From Nitrospirota bacterium (GTDB lineage Bacteria; Nitrospirota; Nitrospiria; Nitrospirales; NS-4), in NCBI GenBank assembly GCA_005877565.1, contig VBOK01000094.1:1-7104 (forward strand): DNA of 7,104 nt. The letters run 5' to 3'. The notes beneath the pieces are model-generated. The model was not told the origin of the DNA. It worked only from the letters and a program-made list of their open reading frames with translations, and did no database searches. Both the position numbers and the translations under genes were made by a program. Shown here one piece after another: positions 1 to 5,694 of the stretch (within the stretch, counting starts at the first letter, position 1; each line of letters begins with the position of its first letter).

Positions 1-2
1 CG

Positions 3-443
3 CTCTTTCGTCTCCTCAAGGATGTGGACGTGCTCATTATCAACGACGGGGAGGCCCGCGCGCTGGGGGGCGATCCGAATCTCGTGAAGGTGGCACGCAC
101 GGTCCGGGAGGCCGGGCCCGCAACGCTGATCGTGAAGCGCGGCGAGTACGGCGCTCTGATGTTCAGCCGGGCTCGCGTTTTCGCCGCCCCCGCGTTCCCG
201 CTCGAGCAGGTGAAGGACCCGACCGGCGCCGGGGACTGCTTCGCCGGCGGCTTCATGGGATACCTGGCAAGCACGGGCAATCTCAGCGAAGAGGCCTTCT
301 GCCGGGCCGTCGTCTTCGGGAGCGTGATGGCCTCCTTTGCGGTCGAAGAGTTCAGTCTTGATCGACTACGCCAGTTGGACTACAAGGAAATAGAAGACCG
401 GTTCAAGGCATTCAAGCGGCTCACGTTCTTCGAGGACATCTAA
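3..443 (+). CDS. PfkB-family sugar/nucleoside kinase, C-terminal part (5' end outside window)
   Basis: This is the C-terminal half of a ribokinase-like (PfkB) kinase, which moves phosphate from ATP to a sugar or nucleoside hydroxyl in the cytoplasm. The frame is open from the left edge, so the GTG at 24 is an internal codon and not the true start. About 146 residues are visible; family members are usually near 300. Visible family marks are an N-x-x-E element (NDGE, about 42-53), a KRGEYGALMF strand-turn of the usual G-x-x-G type, and the second PfkB signature DPTGAGDCFAGG at 216-251. In that signature GAGD forms the anion hole and its Asp (234-236) is the expected catalytic base. The substrate-recognition N-terminus is missing, so the substrate cannot be read. 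Nucleoside salvage genes downstream make a nucleoside substrate possible but unproven. The stop codon lies inside the next gene's ribosome binding site, which supports co-transcription. Confidence 0.9.
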   Translation, partial: LFRLLKDVDVLIINDGEARALGGDPNLVKVARTVREAGPATLIVKRGEYGALMFSRARVFAAPAFPLEQVKDPTGAGDCFAGGFMGYLASTGNLSEEAFCRAVVFGSVMASFAVEEFSLDRLRQLDYKEIEDRFKAFKRLTFFEDI

Positions 444-448
444 GGAGG
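442..448 (+). promoter_or_regulatory. Ribosome binding site of the TPR lipoprotein gene, overlapping the kinase stop
   Basis: AAGGAGG is a full Shine-Dalgarno match, 8 bases before the ATG at 457. It shares bases with the TAA stop of the kinase gene (441-443). It fixes 457 as the start of the lipoprotein and suggests the two genes are translationally linked. Confidence 0.8.
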
Positions 449-456
449 AAGAGGCT

Positions 457-1046
457 ATGGCTGAGTGCGGTCGTCTCGGACCCGGCGGTGGGTGGGCGCG
501 CATACTGGTGGTCTTTGTGACCGGCAGTTTCCTGACCGGCTGTGTCAGCGTGGAGACGATCAAGAAGAGTGAGCGAGAGTCGGAGGGCTCTATGCTCTGG
601 GCTCGGTCTACTTCCTTCGGGGAGAGTATGGCAGTGCCGAAGGCGAATTCCGCACGTGCTTCAAGCTCGACCCGAACAACGGTGACGCTCTCAATTTTCT
701 GGGAAGGACCTTGGTCCTCCTGTCTCGCCTGCCGGAGGCGATCGAGGTGCTCAGGAAGGCGGTCATGCTGCCGCTTTATGCGACGCCGGACAAGGCGTAC
801 GTCAACCTCGGTATGGCCCTGCACCAGCAGGGCGACATACCCGGCGCCATCCGGGCCTACCAGGACGCCTTGAAGATCGACCCCCCGAATGTGCCACGCG
901 CGCTGGTCTATCTCGAGTTGGGGAGGCTGTATATGCAGCAAGGCGAGGACAGCAAGGCCCGTGAGGCGTTCGCCCAGGTCAAGGCCTTGGACCCGCAGGG
1001 CACCGCCGGCGCGGAGGCAGCCAAGATGATGAAGCAGCTTCGATGA
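457..1046 (+). pseudogene. TPR lipoprotein, PilF/PilW/Tgl-like (type IV pilus biogenesis), frameshifted
   Basis: PilF/PilW/Tgl proteins are outer-membrane lipoproteins built of TPR repeats that help assemble the type IV pilus secretin. Reading from ATG 457 gives a signal peptide with hydrophobic core ILVVFVTGSF and lipobox LTGC; the lipidated Cys is residue 29 (541-543). The frame is right until about 585, then turns to non-TPR sequence. The TPR sequence continues in the next frame from 588 (LYALGSVYF) to the TGA at 1044-1046. Supplying one base near 585-588 gives 196 residues with about four TPR units (roughly 44-75, 78-105, 113-144, 150-180). It includes an LYATPDKAYVNLG stretch that resembles the PilF/Tgl group. 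The next gene is RodZ-like, the same order as pilF-rodZ in several proteobacteria. Either the gene is truly broken or a G was lost from a short G run during sequencing. The intact frame after the shift makes a recent or artefactual loss more likely. The function assignment rests on pattern and context. Confidence 0.78.
582..590 (+). other. Frameshift point in the TPR lipoprotein gene
   Basis: The lipoprotein frame (SERESE) ends with the codon at 583-585, and the TPR frame resumes at CTC 588-590. One base is missing, most simply a G from the run at 585-587. The downstream frame is closed by a TGA at 570-572, so it cannot extend back to the signal peptide. Its first usable start is TTG 711, well inside the TPR region. 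The bases here do not form an X-XXY-YYZ slippery heptamer. Confidence 0.75.
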
Positions 1047-1087
1047 CGACCGTGGGTTGAGTTCGCAGCGAATCGAGCAGGGGATGT

Positions 1088-1903
1088 ATGGCAGACTCAT
1101 TGGGCGAATATTTTCAGCGGGCCCGCGAGGCGAAGGGCTTGACGTTGGAAGAGGCGGCAGCCCGGACCCGCATCCTGCCGCAGTACCTGAGGGCGGTCGA
1201 GGAAAACAACTACTCGCGCCTGCCGGACGAAGTCTTCGCCAAGGGGTTCGTGCGATCCTATGCCCGCATCTTGGGCTTGGACGAGGCCGCGGTCGTCCGA
1301 AAATTCGACGAGTCGGGCGGCCAATTCTACGCCAAGCGCGCGGAACGGGAGACCCTCAGGCTGCAATTAGAGGAGGAAGAGCGCCGCAAAAAGGTCAACC
1401 GCAACCTCGTGGTCGGGGTGGTCGGCGTCGCGCTGCTCCTCTTGTTCGTGCTCATCGGGCGGGACCGCGACCGGTCCGAACGTCTGCCTGACTCCGAGCC
1501 GATTCCCCCAGCCTCCCAGCAGGTACCAGCGCCCACGTCTCCGCCGGCGGAACCGGCGGAGCCGGTGAACGAGCCCGCGCCCCGTTCTTCTCCTGGCCCG
1601 CTCGAGGTCGAGCGCAATTTCTCCGGCGCGCTGCCACTCGAAGGAGTCGCTCCTGACGACCGGAAGAAGATGGTCCTGGACGTCGAGGCCGTCGAGCGGT
1701 GCTGGGTCAAGGTGCAGACCGACCGTGCCGCTCCCCAGGAAGTGCTGTTGAATCCCGGCGACCGAGTCCGGTGGAAGGCTCAGGAGCGGCTGGCGCTGAC
1801 GCTCGGCAACGCCGGGGGGGTCCGCGTGATGCTCAACGGGAAGCTCCAGGGCCCATTCGGGGTCAAGGGCCAAGTCGTCAGGGAAATCGTCTTCACGCCC
1901 TGA
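1088..1903 (+). CDS. rodZ: RodZ-like protein: cytoplasmic HTH, one membrane segment, periplasmic DUF4115-type domain
   Basis: RodZ anchors the MreB cytoskeleton to the inner membrane and helps set rod shape; relatives with this layout occur widely. The 271 residues show the expected order. An Xre/HTH_25-type helix-turn-helix spans about 4-70 (LGEYFQRAREAKGLTLEEAAARTRI is typical). A charged helix spans 82-104. A single membrane segment spans about 107-124 (LVVGVVGVALLLLFVLIG), with basic residues on the cytoplasmic side. A Pro/Ala/Glu-rich linker spans 132-172. A beta-rich C-terminal domain spans about 195-271 and has the characteristic CWVKVQTD start. The start is ATG 1088, 41 bases after the lipoprotein stop, with only a close AGGGG as ribosome site. 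Following a PilF-like gene supports RodZ. No mreB is visible here, so the cell-shape role is inferred from family. The HTH in this family serves protein contact more than DNA binding. Confidence 0.82.
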   Translation: MADSLGEYFQRAREAKGLTLEEAAARTRILPQYLRAVEENNYSRLPDEVFAKGFVRSYARILGLDEAAVVRKFDESGGQFYAKRAERETLRLQLEEEERRKKVNRNLVVGVVGVALLLLFVLIGRDRDRSERLPDSEPIPPASQQVPAPTSPPAEPAEPVNEPAPRSSPGPLEVERNFSGALPLEGVAPDDRKKMVLDVEAVERCWVKVQTDRAAPQEVLLNPGDRVRWKAQERLALTLGNAGGVRVMLNGKLQGPFGVKGQVVREIVFTP

Positions 1904-1938
1904 GGCCGGGTGCGCTTCAGATGCCTGCGGGACTGTCC

Positions 1939-2742
1939 ATGAAGGAGCGCGTCGAGGAGGCTGTGAGGACAGTGCGGGGCCGCTGCGCCGGAACGCCCGC
2001 GGTGGGGCTGGTGTTGGGTTCAGGATGGGGGTCGATCGCGGAGCGCCGCCGGACGGCGACGATCATCCCCTATGCGGAGATTCCCGGCTTTCCCCGATGT
2101 TCCGTGGAAGGGCATGCGGGCGATCTGGTCATTGACACAGCCTGGGGGCCACTTACGGCCATCCTGCAGGGCCGCGCCCATCGCTATGAGGGCTGGTCGC
2201 TCGAGGAGGTGACCTTTCCCGTGCGCGTCCTCGCAGCGTGGGGCGTGAAGAGCTTGGTGATCACCAACGCGTCCGGTGGATTGCAGGGGGTTGAGCCGGG
2301 CGAGGTAGTCTTGATCGCCGATCACCTGAACTTGATGGGGGACAATCCGCTCATCGGGATCGGCGCGTCCGAACAGCGCTTTGTGGAGATGGTTGACGCC
2401 TACGACCCTGGTCTCTTACAGTTGGCCGAAGAGGTGGCGCGCAAGAACGGTCTCTTCCTGAAGCGCGTCACCCTCGTCGCGGTCACTGGTCCGACGTACG
2501 AGACTCTGGCGGAAGCGCAGATGTTGCGGGTGCTGGGTGCGCAGGTCGTGTGCATGTCCACGGTCCCCGAAGTGATCGTGGCGCGGTCTCTGGGACTGCG
2601 GGTGCTCGGCCTCTCCCTAGTCACGAACATGGCCGGTCGACCGGGACCGGGTGGGAAAACCCACGAGGCAGTTGTGGCGATGGGCTTGCAACAGGCGCCG
2701 TTGATGGAACGGCTGTTGCGGGACATCATCAGCCGCCTGTAG
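1939..2742 (+). CDS. punA: Purine nucleoside phosphorylase (trimeric PNP/MTAP family)
   Basis: It splits purine nucleosides with phosphate into base plus ribose (or deoxyribose) 1-phosphate, in cytoplasmic purine salvage. The 267 residues match the usual trimeric PNP length. Visible landmarks are the phosphate loop GSGWG, the EGHAGDL and GRAHRYEG phosphate/sugar-site motifs, ITNASGG, TGPTYETLAE with the substrate-binding Glu, the CMSTVPEV segment, and SLVTNMAG. The Asn in the last motif sits where inosine/guanosine-type enzymes have Asn and methylthioadenosine phosphorylases have Asp, so 6-oxopurine specificity is favoured. I chose ATG 1939 because MKERVEEA resembles the N-terminus of the Bacillus enzyme as I recall it. 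ATG 1921 in the same frame adds six residues and is possible; neither has a clear Shine-Dalgarno site. The gene follows the RodZ-like gene by 35 bases (17 with the earlier start). Confidence 0.92.
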   Translation: MKERVEEAVRTVRGRCAGTPAVGLVLGSGWGSIAERRRTATIIPYAEIPGFPRCSVEGHAGDLVIDTAWGPLTAILQGRAHRYEGWSLEEVTFPVRVLAAWGVKSLVITNASGGLQGVEPGEVVLIADHLNLMGDNPLIGIGASEQRFVEMVDAYDPGLLQLAEEVARKNGLFLKRVTLVAVTGPTYETLAEAQMLRVLGAQVVCMSTVPEVIVARSLGLRVLGLSLVTNMAGRPGPGGKTHEAVVAMGLQQAPLMERLLRDIISRL

Positions 2743-2747
2743 AGACG

Positions 2748-3158
2748 ATGGACAAAGCAGAACTGCTGACCAAGGCGCGTGCGGCCATGGAGATGGCGGT
2801 GGCGCCATCGTCCAAGTTCAGGGTGGGGGCCGCGCTCCTGTGCGACGACGGCTCCGTGTTCACGGGGTGCAACATCGAAAGCCCGACGTACCTGGGGATC
2901 TGCGCAGAGCGGGTCGCGCTCTTCAAGGCTCTCTCGGAGGGCAGGCGAGGCTTCACGGTGATCGCGATCGCAGGCGGAGCCAACGGAGGCTGTCCCCCCT
3001 GCGGCGCCTGCCGTCAAATACTCTGGGAGTTCGCGCCGTCGCTGGAGGTGTTGCTGGAGGACGGGCGCGGCGGCTTTACACAGCGACAGATCACGGACTA
3101 CTTCCCCGAGCCGTTTGACCGCAGCAAAGTAGACCCGACCAGGGCCATCAACCGGTAG
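2748..3158 (+). CDS. cdd: Cytidine deaminase (homotetrameric type)
   Basis: It deaminates cytidine and deoxycytidine to uridine and deoxyuridine in pyrimidine salvage. The 136 residues fit the small tetrameric class. SSKFRVGAAL (21-30) is the N-terminal family motif. NIESPTYLGICAERVA (42-57) carries zinc ligand Cys52 and proton-shuttling Glu54. PPCGACRQI (83-91) carries the other two zinc ligands, Cys85 and Cys88. This Cys/Cys/Cys zinc set is typical of the tetrameric form. ATG 2748 starts 5 bases after the phosphorylase stop with no separate strong ribosome site, so translational coupling is likely. With the phosphorylase it forms a purine-plus-pyrimidine nucleoside salvage pair at the end of the operon. 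No terminator hairpin is evident before the next promoter. Confidence 0.95.
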   Translation: MDKAELLTKARAAMEMAVAPSSKFRVGAALLCDDGSVFTGCNIESPTYLGICAERVALFKALSEGRRGFTVIAIAGGANGGCPPCGACRQILWEFAPSLEVLLEDGRGGFTQRQITDYFPEPFDRSKVDPTRAINR

Positions 3159-3179
3159 GCGGCGCGATCGCAAAACAAC

Positions 3180-3208
3180 TTGACACTCACAGGGGCCCAC
3201 GTTATAGT
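3180..3208 (+). promoter_or_regulatory. Sigma-70-type promoter of the cytochrome c gene
   Basis: A consensus -35 box TTGACA (3180-3185) is followed by exactly 17 bases and a -10 box TATAGT (3203-3208) that matches consensus at five of six positions. Transcription would start near 3214-3216 and give a leader of about 70 bases before ATG 3286. It is the only strong promoter pattern I noticed in the window and lies in the 127-base gap after cdd. The activity is inferred from the motif. Confidence 0.8.
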
Positions 3209-3244
3209 GGCGCGGTTTTTGGCCTGTTTTATCGAGCAGATATA

Positions 3245-3276
3245 TAACCTAAAAGTGGTAAAGTTTAACCAAAAGG
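3245..3276 (+). repeat. Near-direct repeat in the cytochrome leader, second copy overlapping the ribosome site
   Basis: TAACCTAAAAG (3245-3255) and TAACCAAAAGG (3266-3276) are near copies 21 bases apart, about two helical turns. Between them, GGTAAAGTTTAACC (3257-3270) is an imperfect palindrome with one mismatched pair besides the centre. The second copy runs into the Shine-Dalgarno site. These could be an operator or a translation control site, but the motif is short and AT-rich and could be chance. Confidence 0.3.
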
Positions 3277-3279
3277 AGG
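3273..3279 (+). promoter_or_regulatory. Strong ribosome binding site of the cytochrome c gene
   Basis: AAGGAGG is a full anti-Shine-Dalgarno complement, 6 bases before ATG 3286. It fixes the start just ahead of a good signal peptide. Confidence 0.85.
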
Positions 3280-3285
3280 AGTGAG

Positions 3286-3726
3286 ATGGGTTATCTGAAG
3301 TCAGGTCTGATTGCAATGTCAGTTTGCGCGATGGTGGCCTCGGTGGCTTTTGCCGAGGAGAGGGACCCGACGATCCCCCGCGTACCGGGTGATCAGCGCG
3401 CCGCGGCCAAGGCGATGAAGAACCCGGTCGCGAAAACGCCTGAGAACATCGCGAAAGGGAAGGCGATCTTTGAAGGCAAGGGCACGTGCTTCAATTGCCA
3501 TGGGCTGAGCGGCAAAGGCGATGGCCCGGCCGGTGCGATCCTGAATCCTACCCCGCGGGACTTCACGAACCCGAAGTTCCACAAGAACCGGACCGACGGC
3601 GAAATGTTCTGGGTGATCAAGAACGGAAGCGCGGGGACCGGGATGGTACCGCTGATCGGCACGGCGATCACGGAAGAAGAGGCCTGGTACGTGATCAACT
3701 ACGAGCGGAGCTTCGAGAAGAAGTAA
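3286..3726 (+). CDS. Periplasmic monoheme class I cytochrome c
   Basis: This is a small secreted electron carrier. Of its 146 residues, 1-23 form a Sec signal peptide: Lys5, a hydrophobic core, and an AFA|EE cleavage site. The heme is attached at CFNCH (Cys68, Cys71, proximal His72), followed by a GLSGKGDGPAG loop. GTGMVPL supplies the likely sixth heme ligand, Met120. The C-terminal helix EEEAWYVINYERSF is typical of class I domains. A segment of about 35 residues rich in Ala, Lys and Pro precedes the heme domain. The mature protein has one heme only and no membrane anchor or lipobox, so it should be soluble in the periplasm. The gene stands alone between its own promoter and terminator, with no oxidase or reductase gene beside it, so its redox partners cannot be named here. 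The sequence looks like small cytochromes c I associate with Nitrospira-type bacteria; this is recollection, not a search result. Confidence 0.93.
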   Translation: MGYLKSGLIAMSVCAMVASVAFAEERDPTIPRVPGDQRAAAKAMKNPVAKTPENIAKGKAIFEGKGTCFNCHGLSGKGDGPAGAILNPTPRDFTNPKFHKNRTDGEMFWVIKNGSAGTGMVPLIGTAITEEEAWYVINYERSFEKK

Positions 3727-3757
3727 ACTCTCCAGACCGACAGCATTCGTTCAGCGC

Positions 3758-3800
3758 AAGGGCAGGCATTCCCATGGGGCGCCTGCCCTTCGTTGTTTTT
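3758..3800 (+). terminator. Rho-independent terminator after the cytochrome c gene
   Basis: A perfect 10-base-pair GC-rich stem, AAGGGCAGGC (3758-3767) with GCCTGCCCTT (3781-3790), encloses a 13-base loop. CGTTGTTTTT follows. It lies 31 bases after the cytochrome stop. On the minus strand no T run follows the stem, so it should act mainly on plus-strand transcripts, although the hairpin may also slow the opposing transcript. Confidence 0.88.
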
Positions 3801-3840
3801 GAGGGTCTCGCGATCGGGCATGACGGTGCGCCCCGTGGCG

Positions 3841-4755
3841 TTACCTCGCTGCGAATCCGGCTGGCGTGGAGTGTCGTCCCGACAACCGGCAGGCCAGCCA
3901 GGCTTTTAGGGCGACGGCGAGACGGTGCGGAGGCGAGAGCGTGATGCGCCGACTGAACACCCGGTAGCGGCAGGCTTCGATGCGTTCCAGGATGGTGTGA
4001 TAGATCGCCCGCATGATTTCGGCGGGCGCCAGCGCGCGGCGGTCGGCTTCGGGCAGCGCGGCCACGGCGGCTCGATAGTACTCCTGGGCGCGACGGCATT
4101 CGAACTCCATCAGGTTGACGAAAGCCGGTGTGTAGGCGCCGGCCAGGAGGTCCTGCTCGCTGTACCCGAATCGCGTCAGGTCTTCCATCGGGAGGTAGAT
4201 GCGCCCGCGCGCGCCGTCCGTCTTCAGGTCGCGCAGGATGTTCGTCAACTGGAAGGCGACGCCGAGGTTGATGGCGTAGGTCTGGGCTTCGGGCGTGCGG
4301 GCCCCGAAAATCTTCAGGCAGATGAGCCCGACTGCCGACGCGACCCGATAGCAGTACTGGTAGAGGTCGCGAAACGTGGCGTAGCGCTTGATGGTGAGGT
4401 CCATCTCCACGCCCGCGATGATGTTGTCGAAGTATTCCCAGGGGATGTCCAGCCGCCGAATGTGCCTCCCCAGGCAGGTCATCACGGGCGAGAGTGGGTG
4501 GGCGGGGGTCGCCACGGTGTTGCGCTCTGTTCGGTACAGGCTGGCGAGCTCCTCGCGCCGGCGCGCCAGATGGTCGTGCGGGTTCGAGCCAGGCTCCGGC
4601 TCGTCCACGACGCTGTCCACCTCCCGGCAGAAGGCGTAGACCGCATGCATCGCGTCGCGACGGTCCGGGGGAAGGAAGAAGAACGAGTAGTAGAAGTTGC
4701 TGCCGCTTCGCTTGGCGAGCGCGGTGCAGTAGGCCTGCGCTTCCTGGCTCGTCAT
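3841..4755 (-). CDS. hpnD: Presqualene diphosphate synthase HpnD (squalene/phytoene synthase family)
   Basis: HpnD condenses two farnesyl diphosphates to presqualene diphosphate, the first step of the HpnCDE route to squalene for hopanoids. The 304 residues show SGSNFYYSFFFLPP (17-30), typical of HpnD rather than HpnC. The first Asp-rich motif is DSVVD at 47-51 (in AFCREVDSVVDE). The second is NILRDLKTD at 172-180, followed by GARGRIYLP. A basic C-terminal stretch, RVFSRRITLSPPHRLAVALKAWL, fits family ends. The frame stays open upstream to 4917, but that part overlaps the preceding gene and looks unlike the family; ATG 4755 starts just ahead of conserved sequence and 28 bases after the upstream stop. 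The ribosome site is weak. Phytoene or dehydrosqualene synthase is a less likely alternative. No hpnC or hpnE lies in the window. No clear terminator follows on this strand. Confidence 0.88.
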   Translation of the reverse strand: MTSQEAQAYCTALAKRSGSNFYYSFFFLPPDRRDAMHAVYAFCREVDSVVDEPEPGSNPHDHLARRREELASLYRTERNTVATPAHPLSPVMTCLGRHIRRLDIPWEYFDNIIAGVEMDLTIKRYATFRDLYQYCYRVASAVGLICLKIFGARTPEAQTYAINLGVAFQLTNILRDLKTDGARGRIYLPMEDLTRFGYSEQDLLAGAYTPAFVNLMEFECRRAQEYYRAAVAALPEADRRALAPAEIMRAIYHTILERIEACRYRVFSRRITLSPPHRLAVALKAWLACRLSGRHSTPAGFAAR

Positions 4756-4783
4756 GGCAACGGGATTCCGGCCGACCAGGGTG

Positions 4784-5692
4784 TCATGTGATCCTACGCG
4801 CTCCGTCCGGGAAGCGATGCCCAAACCGGTGGGGATGGAACAGCGCGGCCAGCAGCTCCACGCCGTCCACCAGGCGGGGGCCGGAGCGGTTGAAGTACGC
4901 CGGCCCTTCGACGGCATAGACCGCGCCGGCTTGGACGGCAGGCAGGTCCTTCCAGTCCGGGCGGGCGGTCAGGAGGTCCAGTTCGGTCGCCGTCCGGTCG
5001 AGGCTGAAGCCGCAGGGCATCAGCACGACCACATCTGGCTGACAGCCCACGACGCGCTCCCAGGAGACGACCGCGGACGGGATGCCGGCTTCCGCCAGAA
5101 GATCCACGCCCCCCGCCCATCGCACCATCTCCGGCACCCAGTGGCCTGCGCAGTAGAGCGGATCCAGCCATTCAAGGCAGATCACCCGGCGGGGGCGCTC
5201 CCCGTCGACCTGGCCCTGCACCGTGGCGACCCGTCGTTTCAGCACGTCGACCAGCCGGTGGGCTTGCCCATCCCGTCCGGTGGCTTTGCCGATGGCTTCG
5301 ATGTCGCGGTACACGTCCTCCAGGGAGTTGGGATTGAGTGCGAGGAGTTGTGGCGTCCGCTTAAGCCCGGCCAGGGCCCGCTGGACTTCGCTTGGCGTCA
5401 CCGCGCAGACTTCGCAGAGACTCTGCGTAATGATGAGGTCCGGATCCAACCGGCGCAGCAGGGCTTCGTCGATGCGGTACAGACCGCTCCCGTTTTTGAG
5501 TGCGTCCCGGACCTGCCGGTCGATGGCCGGACTGCTGGTTTTCTGGGGGTCCACGGCACTGCGGATGATCACGGGCTTGTGCCGGATTTCAGGCGGGTAA
5601 TCGCATTCGTGGCTGATGGCCACAAGGTCGTCCACCAAGCCGAGGGCGGCCACGACTTCCGTGGCCCCAGGGAGCAGGGAGCAGATGCGCAT
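4784..5692 (-). CDS. Cobalamin-binding-type protein, BtuF/TroA-like fold, no signal peptide
   Basis: The 302 residues belong to the helical-backbone metal/cobalamin-binding family related to the B12 uptake protein BtuF (COG0614-like). The start RICSLLPGATEVVAALGL is the classic first beta-alpha unit. Later marks are SHECDYP (27-33), QSLCEVCAV (90-98), NSLEDVYRDIEAIG (122-135), LEWLDPLYCAGHW (173-185), MPCGFSLDRT (225-234) and YFNRSGPRLVDG (266-277). A periplasmic binding protein would need a signal peptide, but the protein begins directly with the first strand. ATG 5692 is fixed by a GGAG site (5699-5702) at 6-base spacing, so a cytoplasmic location is likely. No ABC permease or ATPase gene is visible. 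The start lies 2 bases after the HAD gene stop (TGACCATG), indicating translational coupling. The family name is confident; the ligand is not. Confidence 0.82.
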   Translation of the reverse strand: MRICSLLPGATEVVAALGLVDDLVAISHECDYPPEIRHKPVIIRSAVDPQKTSSPAIDRQVRDALKNGSGLYRIDEALLRRLDPDLIITQSLCEVCAVTPSEVQRALAGLKRTPQLLALNPNSLEDVYRDIEAIGKATGRDGQAHRLVDVLKRRVATVQGQVDGERPRRVICLEWLDPLYCAGHWVPEMVRWAGGVDLLAEAGIPSAVVSWERVVGCQPDVVVLMPCGFSLDRTATELDLLTARPDWKDLPAVQAGAVYAVEGPAYFNRSGPRLVDGVELLAALFHPHRFGHRFPDGARRIT

Positions 5693-5694
5693 GG

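Noticed and set aside
580..592. Programmed -1 frameshift in the TPR gene
   Set aside because: A -1 shift would restore the frame, but there is no X-XXY-YYZ heptamer and no obvious downstream pseudoknot; a missing base is simpler.
366..1100. Minus-strand open frame (244 codons) spanning the TPR gene
   Set aside because: It might seem to replace the broken gene, but it crosses three recognised plus-strand genes and has no recognisable domain.
3164..3171. GCGATCGC octamer palindrome after cdd, resembling the cyanobacterial HIP1 repeat
   Set aside because: I noticed a single copy only, and the gene content is not cyanobacterial; likely chance in GC-rich DNA.
3209..3222. T run GGTTTTTGG as a terminator for the cdd operon
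   Set aside because: No adequate stem precedes the T run, and it lies at the predicted start of the cytochrome transcript.
3286..3360. Lipoprotein signal in the cytochrome c (Cys14 in the signal region)
   Set aside because: Cys14 is inside the hydrophobic core without a lipobox, and a good AFA|EE signal peptidase I site follows.
3925..4791. Plus-strand open frame (288 codons) opposite hpnD
   Set aside because: The minus strand carries clear HpnD motifs throughout; the plus frame shows low-complexity Arg/Gly/Val-rich sequence without motifs.
4756..4917. Upstream extension of hpnD to 4917
   Set aside because: The added 53 residues overlap the end of the BtuF-like gene and look unlike HpnD N-termini; ATG 4755 fits the family.
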